DNA of 64,000 nt from Angelakisella massiliensis (GCF_900104675.1 NZ_LT629945.1:129001-193000), one strand, 5' to 3'; shown: positions 8,166-16,961, counted from the first letter of the stretch. Notes: generated from the sequence alone by a model not told the origin. Program-made: numbers and translations.

Positions 8166-8808
8166 CCGGCCCCAGAACACAGCGGCGGTGCTGCCCAAGG
8201 ACCCTCATGAGGATGCCTTCTTCGCCCGCAGCGGTATTGTCGCCATCACGGCCTTTGCGGGGCCCTTTGCCGCAGTTGGCGCAACCACCCTCAAAAACAG
8301 CGCGGCCATGACCCTGGCACTGCTGATGACCCTGCTGCCCGCTTCCCTGCTGCGCTTCTGCCTGCGGGAAAAAGCGGGGCTGCCCCGATGGATCGAGGTG
8401 CCTTTATGCACCCTCTCTTCCATGGCCATGGCCTGCCTCGCTTCGGTGCTGCTGCCCCGTTTGTTTCCTTTGGCACTGGATTCCCTGGGGTTATATCTGT
8501 TCCTGTTCGCCTCTTATTCCGTGGTGGCGGCGGTGTTTTCTGAAAAGAAGGTCCGCACCGCCCAGGGAGCGGCAGGCTGGGCCATGCAGTTTGTGCTGCT
8601 GTTCGCTCTGGTGACAGGGGTCGTCGGCTTTGTACGGGAGCTGCTGGCATATGGACAGGTGTGGGGGATTTCTCTGCTGCCCTCCGGCTTCACGCTGGAA
8701 GGGGCCAAAATGCCCTTTTTCGGTTTGATTCTGCTGGGGCTGCTGATCGGTCTGCTGCGGTATTTCCGCAGCCTGTACGCCGTTCTTCATCGCCGCAGAG
8801 CCCGTTGA
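8089..8808 (+). CDS. RnfE-like membrane protein lacking both conserved cysteines
   Basis: The 239-residue RnfE/NqrD-family protein has six hydrophobic helices after a charged 40-residue N-terminal extension. The ATG at 8089, behind AAAGGAGG, is chosen over the upstream frame. Canonical RnfE has two half-helix motifs, LGLCP and TNC, whose cysteines hold the intramembrane [2Fe-2S] cluster shared with RnfA. Here the first reads AFAGP (Cys to Gly58) and the second ASYS (Cys to Ser144), although the surrounding residues align (LGLYLFLF, RELL). Both ligands are therefore gone. Confidence 0.75.
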   Translation: MKKQENTHPTTSDRMTMKPPRKPRADRPQNTAAVLPKDPHEDAFFARSGIVAITAFAGPFAAVGATTLKNSAAMTLALLMTLLPASLLRFCLREKAGLPRWIEVPLCTLSSMAMACLASVLLPRLFPLALDSLGLYLFLFASYSVVAAVFSEKKVRTAQGAAGWAMQFVLLFALVTGVVGFVRELLAYGQVWGISLLPSGFTLEGAKMPFFGLILLGLLIGLLRYFRSLYAVLHRRRAR

Positions 8809-8836
8809 GACCTCTGCCTGAAAGGAGTATAATCCC

Positions 8837-9433
8837 ATGGAATTGTTCTGGTCCCTTCTGGCCGTGGGCCTCACTGCCGCTTTGGGAGAAAATGTAGTGT
8901 TTTCCCGGGCTTTTGGACACGGCATCTTGCTGGACGGCTCCGACCCGCCCCGTGTGATCCTTCAGCGGGGTCTGGTGGTATCGCTGCTGTCCCTGCTGGC
9001 TGCTTTGAGCGGCTGGCTTGGCCGCATCTGTTCAGAAAGGCTTTTGCACCTTTCCACGCTGATGCGTCCTCCTGTATGCCTGATCATCTATCTGGCGCTG
9101 TTTTTGCCTTTCTACTTTCTTTGCCGTCACAATAATCTTGCTGCCAAATGTCCTGCCCTCCATCCCCGGGTAGCTCTGGCCTGTTCCTTTGTTCCCCTGG
9201 GCACCATGCTGGTGCTCTGCTTCAGCTCCTATGATCTGCCTCAAACCCTGGCTTACGGCATAGGGGTGGGAGCAGGCTATCTGCTGGCCTTGCTGCTTCA
9301 TCACACCCTCAATCGGCAGCTGCAGATGAACCAGGTGCCGGCCTCCCTTCAGGGAGCCCCTATCGCTCTTGTTTATTTCGGCTTGATTTCCCTGGCCCTT
9401 TTCGGCATCGTGGGGCATCAGCTGGCGCTGTGA
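8837..9433 (+). CDS. RnfA-like membrane protein with the first cluster cysteine replaced
   Basis: The 198-residue RnfA/NqrE-family protein has six helices. The C-terminal VPASLQGAPIALVYFGLISL block and the YGIGVGAGY block match RnfA closely. In the first half-helix motif the expected GLCPFMG reads GHGILLD, so Cys becomes Gly29. A cysteine near the second motif (ALACSF) may remain. The RBS AAAGGAG lies 28 bp after the rnfE-like stop. With no rnfB or rnfG in or around the operon, these four genes (C-D-E-A) form an incomplete, cofactor-poor Rnf relative. Confidence 0.75.
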   Translation: MELFWSLLAVGLTAALGENVVFSRAFGHGILLDGSDPPRVILQRGLVVSLLSLLAALSGWLGRICSERLLHLSTLMRPPVCLIIYLALFLPFYFLCRHNNLAAKCPALHPRVALACSFVPLGTMLVLCFSSYDLPQTLAYGIGVGAGYLLALLLHHTLNRQLQMNQVPASLQGAPIALVYFGLISLALFGIVGHQLAL

Positions 9434-9503
9434 TATACAGTGTCTGGGCGGCAGCCCATTTATCCTGTCCCCTGTGGGGGACCTCTTTCGGGAGGCGAGA
9501 TCT

Positions 9504-10799
9504 TTGGCTAAATTCGTCAAAATAAAGCGATACAACTATGACCGCCGCAGGCAGCGAAACGCCCGGATTTTCCGCAATGTTGTCATCATTGCCATTGTTC
9601 TGGTTTTCGGCGCTGTCGGCTGGTTTGCTTTTGATCCCATCAATCAGCTGGTCAGCGATTTCCAGCTTCCCAACTGGGGTCAGTCACAGGGCGAGGCTTC
9701 TTCTGAAGCCACCTCCCCTTCCTCCGCTTCCTCTGCTTCTTCCGCTTCCTCCGCCCCTGTGGTTCCGGACAGCGGAGAACACACCGGCCTGCCGGAGCGC
9801 ACCGCCTATCTTCCCACCCAAACTCTTTTCAATCCCACTGCTCTTTCCTCCGCCCTGGACAGCCTCAAGGCCCAGGGAGTGGAAGGCGTTGCCTTTGAAC
9901 TGAAGGATTCCACCGGTGTGGTGCTCTACGACAGCCAGCTGGAAATCGTGGCCAACAACCTGGCCCTCTCCACGGTTCCCTACTCCCTGGAGACGGTGAC
10001 AGCGTCCATCCTGGAACATGATATGACCCCGGTGGGGATTCTCTATACCTTCAAAGACCATGTTTCCACTGCTTCCATGTATGATGCGGCAGTCAAATAT
10101 ATGGACAGCCAGATCAACTGGATCGACAACGCTCAGTCCGCCGGCGGCGTGCCCTGGCTCAATCCCAACCATCCCATGGCCCGTGATTATCTGGTGCAGC
10201 TGGTGGATGAGGCCAGCCGACGCGGTGTGGAGTATATTATGCTGGATGGGCTCCAGTTCCCCGAAGGGTACTCCCTGGAGCTGGCCACCTACGGCAACAC
10301 CGGTCCGTTGGATAAATCCGCAGTATTGGCTGATTTTGTCGCTGAGGCGGAAGCGGCCGCGGCCGGCAACGGCGGCGAGGTATGGCCGGTGATCAACCTC
10401 ACCTCCCTGTCGGGGCTGAGCACCATCCGCTGCGGAGAACAGCCGGAGCTGATTTTGCAGGCCGCCGGCAGAGCCATGGTGGATGTGCGTCCGGAGCAGT
10501 TCGGCGCCGGCATCACCACAGAAGAGCTGACCCTTTCCGAGCCTCTGCTGGATCCTGCCGGTACCATCACCGCAGTGCTTGCCATCTGCCAGGATACCCT
10601 GGAGGCCGCTTCCAGCGAGGAAGGAACACCGGTACAGCTGGCTGCCATGGTTCAGGCTTACACCTCCACTGCCGTTACCGGGGCGGGCAACCGCACCTAT
10701 ACTGCCGCTGATGTAGTCAGCCAGGAGGAGGCCGCCGCTGAGTACGGCATGGAGCAATTCTACCGCTACAGCCCCAGCGGCATCTATCCCCAGCAGTAA
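9504..10799 (+). CDS. Membrane-anchored putative glycoside hydrolase (DUF4015-like)
   Basis: About 430 residues. I prefer the TTG start at 9504, eight nt after GGGAGG, over the in-frame ATG at 9474, which has no ribosome site. The basic N-terminus MAKFVKIKRYNYDRRRQRN precedes one transmembrane helix (VVIIAIVLVFGAVGWFAF), then a Ser/Ala-rich spacer (SSASSASSAS) and an extracytoplasmic barrel. PWLNPNHPMARDYLVQLVDE and GVEYIMLDGLQFPEG resemble the substrate-site strands of DUF4015/GH-13-like putative glycoside hydrolases. The likely role is at the cell wall or on an extracellular polysaccharide, but the specificity is unknown. It follows the Rnf-like genes by 70 bp and may share their transcript. 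Confidence 0.65.
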   Translation: MAKFVKIKRYNYDRRRQRNARIFRNVVIIAIVLVFGAVGWFAFDPINQLVSDFQLPNWGQSQGEASSEATSPSSASSASSASSAPVVPDSGEHTGLPERTAYLPTQTLFNPTALSSALDSLKAQGVEGVAFELKDSTGVVLYDSQLEIVANNLALSTVPYSLETVTASILEHDMTPVGILYTFKDHVSTASMYDAAVKYMDSQINWIDNAQSAGGVPWLNPNHPMARDYLVQLVDEASRRGVEYIMLDGLQFPEGYSLELATYGNTGPLDKSAVLADFVAEAEAAAAGNGGEVWPVINLTSLSGLSTIRCGEQPELILQAAGRAMVDVRPEQFGAGITTEELTLSEPLLDPAGTITAVLAICQDTLEAASSEEGTPVQLAAMVQAYTSTAVTGAGNRTYTAADVVSQEEAAAEYGMEQFYRYSPSGIYPQQ

Positions 10800-10822
10800 T
10801 TTTTATTTCAACCACCAATTGA

Positions 10823-10864
10823 AGGGGGCCGTTCCATAGTTTTATGGAGCGGGCTCCTTTTCCT
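10823..10864 (+). terminator. Terminator at the end of the rpe-rnf-hydrolase run
   Basis: Imperfect stem GGGGGCCGTTCCATA / TATGGAGCGGGCTCC with a GTTT loop, followed by a T-rich tail. It is 25 bp after the stop codon and closes the plus-strand run that began at rpe. Confidence 0.65.
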
Positions 10865-11085
10865 TTTGAGCAGCAAAATGGACTTTTTTGTATAACCGCT
10901 GCCCAAGTCTCTTTTTCAGATGATTCAGGCTGTGCCCCTCTTCTTTGTCCGCAGCCCTGTTAAGCCAAAAATTTCCAGTGCATGGAGACAAAAAATTTTT
11001 CCCTTTTTTGAAGAAACCCCTCCCCATCCATCGTTTTATTGACTGAAAGGGCAAATCCATGGACAGGTGGTGAGACGACCGGCCA

Positions 11086-11601
11086 ATGACAAACAAACAA
11101 TTCAGTGATGTTGTGGAGCAGTACCAGCGGCTGGTCTACACCATCTGTTACCAAATGGTCCAGGACCATTTTGAAGCCCAGAATCTGGCCCAGGAAACCT
11201 TTCTTTCCGCTTACACCCATATCGACCGGTGCGATCCCAACGAGCTGAAGCCATGGCTTGCCCGCATCGCTTCCAACAAAGCCCGGGATTATCTCAAAAG
11301 CGCCTACGCACGAAAGGTACAGCTGGACAGCGGAGAGGACAGTCCGGAACGGCCCGCGCCGCCGGGGACTGGTCCTGAGGATCGGATCCTGGTGAGGGAA
11401 GGCGTGGAAAAGATCCGTCAGGCGGTCCTGTCCCTCAACGAGCCCTACCGAAAGGTATCTGTTCTTTACTTTCTGGAGGAAAAGGGCACTGATGAAATCG
11501 CCAAAGCCTTAGGGCGCCCCCAAAAGACCGTGCAGACCCAAATCTACCGCGCCAGAGAACAATTACGAAAAGTACTGAAAGAAGGTGACAGGGATGGATG
11601 A
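11086..11601 (+). CDS. RNA polymerase sigma factor, ECF type
   Basis: The 171-residue sigma-70 family protein has a region 2 with YQRLVYTICYQMVQDHFEAQNLAQETFLSAY (residues 14-44) and a region 4 helix-turn-helix with LNEPYRKVSVLYFLEEKGTDEIAKALGRP and KTVQTQIYRAREQLRK near the C-terminus. Regions 1 and 3 are absent, as in ECF factors. It would direct RNA polymerase to a small regulon, probably including its own operon, when released by the anti-sigma factor encoded directly downstream (8-bp overlap). The target signal is unknown. Confidence 0.9.
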   Translation: MTNKQFSDVVEQYQRLVYTICYQMVQDHFEAQNLAQETFLSAYTHIDRCDPNELKPWLARIASNKARDYLKSAYARKVQLDSGEDSPERPAPPGTGPEDRILVREGVEKIRQAVLSLNEPYRKVSVLYFLEEKGTDEIAKALGRPQKTVQTQIYRAREQLRKVLKEGDRDG

Positions 11602-12076
11602 AAACAAAAACTTCCTTTGTTTTGACAACGATACCGGACATCTCACTGATGAAGCCCTCCGGAGGCTGATCGCCGGGGAACTGGATGAGCTGTCCCGTCT
11701 GGAAGCGGCGGAGCATCTGTCCTTTTGTGACCGGTGCATTGACCGCTACACCGCCCTGCTCACCGGTGACATTCTGTTGGATGCCCCCGATACCCTGCGT
11801 CAGGGGGTACTGGAGAAGATTCGCCAGCGTCTGCGGCGCTTTTATCTGAGCAAATACTGCTCCATGGGTCTGGCCGCCTGTATTGCCATGATTTTGTGGT
11901 TTACCGGCTGTTTTACCATGCTTACCACTCCGCCGGAGATGGTGGAGGACAGAAGCCTGAGCCAGTACAGCGACGGCTTCAGCCAGCGGATGGAGGAAGT
12001 TTCTCAGAACTTTTCCCAGAGCCTGACCCGTTTGATGGAACAAATCTTACCTGAGAGGAGCCATAATCAACCATGA
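11594..12076 (+). CDS. Transmembrane anti-sigma factor with zinc-finger-like N-terminus
   Basis: The protein has about 160 residues. I choose the ATG at 11594, behind GAAGGTG, overlapping the sigma gene by 8 bp; a GTG at 11585 is also in frame. The N-terminal cytoplasmic part carries H-x3-C-x2-C (HLSFCDRC near residue 43), the zf-HC2 anti-sigma motif. A single transmembrane helix (MGLAACIAMILWFTGCFTML) follows, then an extracytoplasmic amphipathic tail with SQRMEEVSQNFSQSLTRLMEQ. It should hold the upstream ECF sigma factor at the membrane until a surface signal releases it. Confidence 0.8.
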   Translation: MDENKNFLCFDNDTGHLTDEALRRLIAGELDELSRLEAAEHLSFCDRCIDRYTALLTGDILLDAPDTLRQGVLEKIRQRLRRFYLSKYCSMGLAACIAMILWFTGCFTMLTTPPEMVEDRSLSQYSDGFSQRMEEVSQNFSQSLTRLMEQILPERSHNQP

Positions 12077-12636
12077 AAAAGAGCCGACTGTTTTCCCTGT
12101 TGTGCGCTTTTTGTCCCGGCGCCGGAGAAATGTATATGGGACTGCTGAAACGGGGCGCCTCCATCATGCTCCTGTTCTGGGGCATCGTGGCGCTGTGCAC
12201 CCTGATTCCATACCTGATGTTTTTGCTGCCGGTGATCTGGTTTTTCTCCTTTTTTGAGACCCTCAACCTGAGAAACATGACCTGGGCGCAGCTGGATGCG
12301 GTACCCGATGATCCCGTTCTCTCCTCCGACGGCACCCTGTTTGGCCTCAATCTCAAGGAAATTTCCGGACGTTTTCCTGTTGTCATCGGCTGGGGCTTTA
12401 TCCTCATAGGCGCCTATCTCATTTACGACCGGTTTCTCCGCAGTCTGGTGGACCGCTTTCTTCCCTGGCTCAGCGGCTTTTTCTGGGCGCTGCCCTCTCT
12501 GCTGCTGGGAGTAGCCATCATTCTCTTCGGCGTTTACCTCATCCGTGGAAAGAAACTGCCTGAGGACAGCAAAGATGACGTCACCTTTTATGGGGGCGGC
12601 AGAGAACAGTCAAACGACAAGGAGGACCTGACATGA
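12073..12636 (+). CDS. Multi-pass membrane protein of the ECF-sigma operon
   Basis: The 187-residue protein starts with an ATGA overlap on the anti-sigma gene. The N-terminus (FCPGAGEMYMGLLKRG) resembles the TM2-domain opening PGxGxxYxGxxxRG. Three or four further hydrophobic segments follow, then a charged C-terminus. No catalytic motif is visible. Gene order (sigma, anti-sigma, this protein, coiled-coil membrane protein, all overlapping by 4-8 bp) suggests all four act in one envelope-sensing unit; the function is not established. Confidence 0.7.
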   Translation: MKKSRLFSLLCAFCPGAGEMYMGLLKRGASIMLLFWGIVALCTLIPYLMFLLPVIWFFSFFETLNLRNMTWAQLDAVPDDPVLSSDGTLFGLNLKEISGRFPVVIGWGFILIGAYLIYDRFLRSLVDRFLPWLSGFFWALPSLLLGVAIILFGVYLIRGKKLPEDSKDDVTFYGGGREQSNDKEDLT

Positions 12637-14075
12637 CACCGGAAGAACGCAATGATCTCTCCTTCCAGCCGGAAGAACCTCGTCTGACGGATGCTGACCC
12701 TGCCCACAAGATTCCAACAGAATCCGGAACAGAACAGCCGCAGCCCCCAGACAGCTCCCCTGTCCCCAACATTCCTTCCGACGGCGGGGAACGTTCCATC
12801 TTTGAAGATCGTTTTTCCACCGGCCCCAAGGAGACAGCTGAGGAAAAGCAGCGCCGCCGCCAGCAGGAGCGGCAGGAAAAGCGAGTCAGGTTTCACCGGG
12901 CACAGGCGGAAAAGCAGGCCTGGCAGCAGCAGGTGGAACAGGACCGCCGCCACTGGCAGCAGCAAGCGGAAGAAGAACGGCGCTCTCGTCAGCAGCAGGC
13001 GGAGGAGGAAAAGCGCCAGCGCCAGCAGCAGGCAGCGGACGAAAGACGTCTGCGGCTGGAGGAGGCGGCCCGCATCCGGGCTGAGGAACGGGAAGAAAAG
13101 CGTCAGCGGCGCAGTCTGCGGCGGATGGGCACCCTCACTTTGGGGCTGACCTGCATCGCTTTAGGGTGCGTCATCCTGTGGTGGATGACCCATCCCGGCA
13201 CCCAGCTGACCTTCCTGCAATGGTTTGGTCCGGCAGTCATCATCCTGCTGGGTGTGGAAATTCTGCTGTGCCATCTGCTGGGACCCAAAAAGTTCCGTTT
13301 CGACTTTGGCAGCCTGTTCATTTCCTTCTGCGCTCTGGGAATCGCCCTTGTGATGTCCTTTATTCCCATGGCTCTGTGGTACTTCGGCCCTCAGCGTTAC
13401 GAGGCCCGGGCGGAATTTGAAGCGGCGGAGACCCAGCGGATTCAGTCGCTGCTGAGGGATTGTTCCCAGGTGACCTCCATCTATGTCAATTCCACCCTTT
13501 CTTACGACCAGTTTTATGATCCCCTCTCTCCTCCGGACAACACTCCGGATTTCGTCTCCGTTTATATTGAGCTGGCCCCCGCCTATACCACCAGCGAGGA
13601 CTTCGCCCAAACCGCTTCGGAGTTGCTCACCGCTCTCACATCCGATGGAAACGCCCTGCCCAACCAGCTGAATATCCGCTCCAATAGCCAGAAATATTAT
13701 TTTGAGCTGTATTTGGGGAATGATTATATGGGGAACTACTCTTGGGAATCCCTGCTGCCTCTGGTGGAATACCGTGTAAGCGATGAGATTCTGGGACAGA
13801 CCATCACCATCGCCGACGGCTCCGGCTCTGTTGTTTACCCGCCGGTCTTTTCCCTGGACCTGTATGGGCTGCCGGAAGAGTTGTGGGATGATGTTATCAC
13901 CTACTATGAAAATACTTACGGTGTGACAGTGGATGCGCTCCCTTCTGAGGAGGTTTCCTCTGATGAGACGATTTCCACCACAGAACCTCCTTCCGAAGAA
14001 GCCGCTTCCGATTCCGATGGGGAAGAAACCGCAGCGGAACAAGCTCCCGCCCCTTCCCTTGCTCCGCAGCAGTAA
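12633..14075 (+). CDS. Large membrane protein with 11-residue coiled-coil repeats (ECF-sigma operon)
   Basis: The 480-residue protein is unknown to me. An acidic, proline-rich N-terminus (1-65) is followed by a highly charged coiled coil (about 66-165). That coil contains four consecutive 11-residue repeats beginning QQQ (QQQVEQDRRHW, QQQAEEERRSR, QQQAEEEKRQR, QQQAADERRLR). Three transmembrane helices (about 168-255) come next, then a globular extracytoplasmic domain of roughly 170 residues and a Ser/Glu-rich tail. It starts with ATGA overlap on the previous gene. The hendecad repeats suggest a cytoplasmic rod, perhaps for self-association or scaffold contacts at the membrane. No enzymatic motif is seen. 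Confidence 0.7.
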   Translation: MTPEERNDLSFQPEEPRLTDADPAHKIPTESGTEQPQPPDSSPVPNIPSDGGERSIFEDRFSTGPKETAEEKQRRRQQERQEKRVRFHRAQAEKQAWQQQVEQDRRHWQQQAEEERRSRQQQAEEEKRQRQQQAADERRLRLEEAARIRAEEREEKRQRRSLRRMGTLTLGLTCIALGCVILWWMTHPGTQLTFLQWFGPAVIILLGVEILLCHLLGPKKFRFDFGSLFISFCALGIALVMSFIPMALWYFGPQRYEARAEFEAAETQRIQSLLRDCSQVTSIYVNSTLSYDQFYDPLSPPDNTPDFVSVYIELAPAYTTSEDFAQTASELLTALTSDGNALPNQLNIRSNSQKYYFELYLGNDYMGNYSWESLLPLVEYRVSDEILGQTITIADGSGSVVYPPVFSLDLYGLPEELWDDVITYYENTYGVTVDALPSEEVSSDETISTTEPPSEEAASDSDGEETAAEQAPAPSLAPQQ

Positions 14076-14118
14076 GCGAAATAAGCTTTTTTGGTAAAAA
14101 AATACAGTTATATCATCA

Positions 14119-14165
14119 ACCCTCTGCATATTCGTATTTTTATACGCTTATACAGGGGGTTTTTC
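14119..14165 (+). terminator. Terminator of the ECF-sigma operon
   Basis: A long imperfect hairpin from CCCTCTG (14120) to CAGGGGG (14160), with ATAT/CGTAT...ATACG inner pairs, is followed by a T5 run. It is 45 bp after the stop codon of the last operon gene. Confidence 0.75.
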
Positions 14166-14277
14166 GCTGTTTTTTAGAATACCCTTGCATTTTTTGCGGG
14201 GCAGTCCTATAATGTTTCCAGTTATACCCGCGGCGGCACAACCGCAAAATCAGCGGGAAGAAAGGAACCGATTTTCC

Positions 14278-15852
14278 ATGGCAGAAATTTTTGATCAGAA
14301 TCAGCAGCGGGCTGTGGAGCTGACCAGTCAGTATCGCGCTGTAATGGAGCAGGTAGGCCGTACTCTGTGGGCACGGCCTGAGGTGGGGCTGGAGGAATAT
14401 CATTCCGCCGCTCTGCTCATCGACCTGTTCCGGCGGGAAGGCTTCCGGGTAACAGCAGGAATCGGCGGCTTTCCCACAGGGTTTGTGGCGGAGTTCGGAC
14501 AGGGGGGGCCTGTGGCTGCCATTCTGTGCGAATATGACGCTCTGCCCAACCTTTCCACCACCAATCCGGGAGCCAATGGCCATGGCTGCGGCCACAACCT
14601 TTTTGCCGCCGCCGCGGTGGGCACAGCTCTGGTACTGCGGGATGTACTGAAAGAAGGAACTGTTTCCGGAACCATCCGGGTTTACGGCACCCCGGGAGAA
14701 GAAAACTACGCTTCCAAAGCCTATTATGTCAATCAGGGGCTGATGGACGATGTGGATTTCTCTGTGGGCTTCCACGCTCATGACGAAAACAAGGTCAACT
14801 ACACCGTCTCCGCCGGTACACTGACCAAGAGCTATACCTTCCACGGAAAGCCAGCCCATGCCGGAAACTATCCCTGGCTGGGCAACAGTGCTCTGGACGC
14901 GGTGGAGCTGATGAATGTGGCCTGCAATTATCTGCGGGAGCACGTCCCCACCGATGTAAGGATCCAGTACATCATCACCAAGGGCGGTGACGCCCCCAAT
15001 ATTGTGCCGGAGATCGCCCAGAGCCTGTATGTGGTCCGCGCCGCCTGCCGGGCCACCATGGACGGGGTTGCCGACCGGGTAGATGACTGTGCCCACGCCG
15101 CTGCCCTGGCCACCGGCTGCACCGTGGATATCGACTATGTAGACCGCACTTATAACACCGTTCTGCTGCGGGAATACGCGGAGCTGGCCCAAAAGCATCT
15201 GGATGCGGTGGGTGCTCCCGCTTTCACCCAGGAGGAGCTGGAGAACGCCCGGCAGTATGGTGACGGCTCCGGTCTCCATCAGCAGATCACACCTCTCCCC
15301 TGGGCGGAGGGCTACCAGGGAGGCGCTACCGACGAGGGTGACGTTTCCTGGATCATGCCTCATGTATCCATCTATGTTTCCAACGTGGCCCGAAACACCC
15401 CCGGCCACACCCTGCAAATGACTGCTCAGGGCAACTGCTCCGCCGCCTACACCGCTATGGAGACCCAGGTAAAAGCCATCTCCACCATGATCCTGGATCT
15501 GTTCGAGCATCCCCAGATGGTGGAAACGCTGAAGGCTGCCCATGAAAAGAAGCTGGCGGGGGACCGGTATCCCAAAAATCCCTCCTACTGGCCCGATCCC
15601 AAAGCCTTCCTCAACTGCCAGGGCGTGGAGATATCCGGCCAGAAGATCACCGCCGATTTTTCCCAGTTGATCCTGCTGCCTGAGAGCTTTTCCGGCCAGG
15701 TGACAGTGGAAAAAGATGGCGCTGTGGCCGCTTCCTTCACCGGCAGCGGTTCCGCCTCCTCCCAGATTCCTCTGGCTGAGGGGGACAGCCTCACTGTAGT
15801 CGCGGTCTCTGATGACGGCAGCCGTCAGCTGATCGGCTACTGGAACCTGTAA
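14278..15852 (+). CDS. M20-family amidohydrolase, AbgB-like
   Basis: The 524-residue protein uses the ATG at 14278, behind GAAAGGAA; an upstream in-frame ATG at 14185 lies in the leader. M20 metal-binding landmarks are CEYDALPN, GHGCGHN and the catalytic PGEEN, followed by the dimerisation (lid) domain (TLTKSYTFHGKPAHAG...NSALDAVELMNV) and VPEI. The closest family I recognise is AbgB / amidohydrolase hydrolysing N-acyl or p-aminobenzoyl-glutamate type amides in the cytosol. An extra C-terminal stretch of about 70 residues (from QKITADF on) is not part of the core fold. The next gene follows after 12 bp, so the two probably share a transcript. Confidence 0.8.
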   Translation: MAEIFDQNQQRAVELTSQYRAVMEQVGRTLWARPEVGLEEYHSAALLIDLFRREGFRVTAGIGGFPTGFVAEFGQGGPVAAILCEYDALPNLSTTNPGANGHGCGHNLFAAAAVGTALVLRDVLKEGTVSGTIRVYGTPGEENYASKAYYVNQGLMDDVDFSVGFHAHDENKVNYTVSAGTLTKSYTFHGKPAHAGNYPWLGNSALDAVELMNVACNYLREHVPTDVRIQYIITKGGDAPNIVPEIAQSLYVVRAACRATMDGVADRVDDCAHAAALATGCTVDIDYVDRTYNTVLLREYAELAQKHLDAVGAPAFTQEELENARQYGDGSGLHQQITPLPWAEGYQGGATDEGDVSWIMPHVSIYVSNVARNTPGHTLQMTAQGNCSAAYTAMETQVKAISTMILDLFEHPQMVETLKAAHEKKLAGDRYPKNPSYWPDPKAFLNCQGVEISGQKITADFSQLILLPESFSGQVTVEKDGAVAASFTGSGSASSQIPLAEGDSLTVVAVSDDGSRQLIGYWNL

Positions 15853-15864
15853 GGAGGCGTGCCA

Positions 15865-16827
15865 ATGGAACAAGTCGTATTTGAAGATGTGCTCAAAGCC
15901 CGGGAGCGGATCGCCGGACGTCTGCCGGTAACCCCCCTGGATTTGTCCATGGAGCTGAGCGATGGTCAAACCCAAGTATACTATAAGCTGGAGTGCCAGC
16001 AGAAGTTAAAATCCTTCAAGTGCCGGGGCGCTCTGAACAAGATGACCTCCCTGACCCCGGAACAGCGCGCCAAGGGGGTCATGGCCATCTCCTCCGGCAA
16101 TCATGGCGCCGGTGTGGCTCTGGCAGCCCGACTGGAGGGCGTAGACCAGGTGAAGGTCTATGTTCCCCTTTGTACCCCCAAGGCCAAGACGGACAAGATC
16201 CGCTGGAATGGGGCTGAGGTGGTGATGGCCGGTGAGGATTATGATAAGTGCCATGCCATTGCCATGGAGGCCCTGGCCCGGGAAGGGATGACCTATATCG
16301 ATCCCTGCTCCGATGTGGAAGTGATTGCGGGCCAGGGAACCATCGGTCTGGAAATTCTGGAGCAGCAGCCGGACATTGACACCATTGTGGTGCCTATCGG
16401 CGGGGGCGGCATCATCACCGGCATCAGCGTCGCTGCCAAGCACTTAAAACCCGGCATCCGGATCATCGGCGTACAAACCGCCGCCTGTCCTGCCATGGCC
16501 GCTTCTCTGCGGGATCACACCTGCTATCTGGAGTATCCCATCGGGGAAACGGTCTGCGACGCTCTGGTGGGCGGTGTGGGAGAGATCCCCTACGCCATGG
16601 CGGAAAGCTGCATCGATCAGGTGCTGGTGGTGGAGGAATCCGACATCCGCGCTGCCGCCGCTTTTCTGCTCAAGCAGGAGAAAGTCGTGGCCGAGTGTGC
16701 CGGCGCAGTAGGTGTAGCTGCCTTCCGCGCTTATCCGGAATTGTTCCAAGGGCATCACACCGCCATTGTTATCACCGGCGGCAATCTGGATGCGGGGCTG
16801 ATGACCCAGCTGCTGACAGAGGCGTAA
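15865..16827 (+). CDS. PLP-dependent threonine/serine dehydratase-like ammonia-lyase
   Basis: The 320-residue fold-type II PLP enzyme uses ATG at 15865, seven nt after AAGGAGG. The Schiff-base lysine is Lys52 in SFKCRGA. SSGNHGAGVA near residue 75 binds substrate and PIGGGGIITG near 175 binds the PLP phosphate; VITGGN lies near the C-terminus. The size matches catabolic threonine dehydratase, serine racemase and EutB-type dehydratases, with no ACT domain, so no feedback control by isoleucine is expected. Its position directly after an M20 amidohydrolase suggests the pair frees and deaminates a hydroxy-amino acid from an amide-linked substrate. That link is inference. Confidence 0.8.
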   Translation: MEQVVFEDVLKARERIAGRLPVTPLDLSMELSDGQTQVYYKLECQQKLKSFKCRGALNKMTSLTPEQRAKGVMAISSGNHGAGVALAARLEGVDQVKVYVPLCTPKAKTDKIRWNGAEVVMAGEDYDKCHAIAMEALAREGMTYIDPCSDVEVIAGQGTIGLEILEQQPDIDTIVVPIGGGGIITGISVAAKHLKPGIRIIGVQTAACPAMAASLRDHTCYLEYPIGETVCDALVGGVGEIPYAMAESCIDQVLVVEESDIRAAAAFLLKQEKVVAECAGAVGVAAFRAYPELFQGHHTAIVITGGNLDAGLMTQLLTEA

Positions 16828-16961
16828 AAATTTTGTTTGACAAAGCACCCGGTGAAAGAACGGGCTTTTGGGATGTTTTTCCCGCTTTGGGAACCCAAGT
16901 TATGCCTTTTTCTTTCCTGGTACCCTGATTTTCCCTTCTTTCTCCAAAAACTTTTTACAGT

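Noticed and set aside
8089-9433. Sequencing error or pseudogene as the cause of missing cysteines in RnfE/RnfA
   Set aside because: All frames are intact, replacements fall in well-aligned segments in two different genes, and loss is matched by changes in RnfC.
14140-15975. 611-codon minus-strand frame
   Set aside because: Antisense to the M20 amidohydrolase and to its terminator; the plus-strand protein has all metal-binding motifs.
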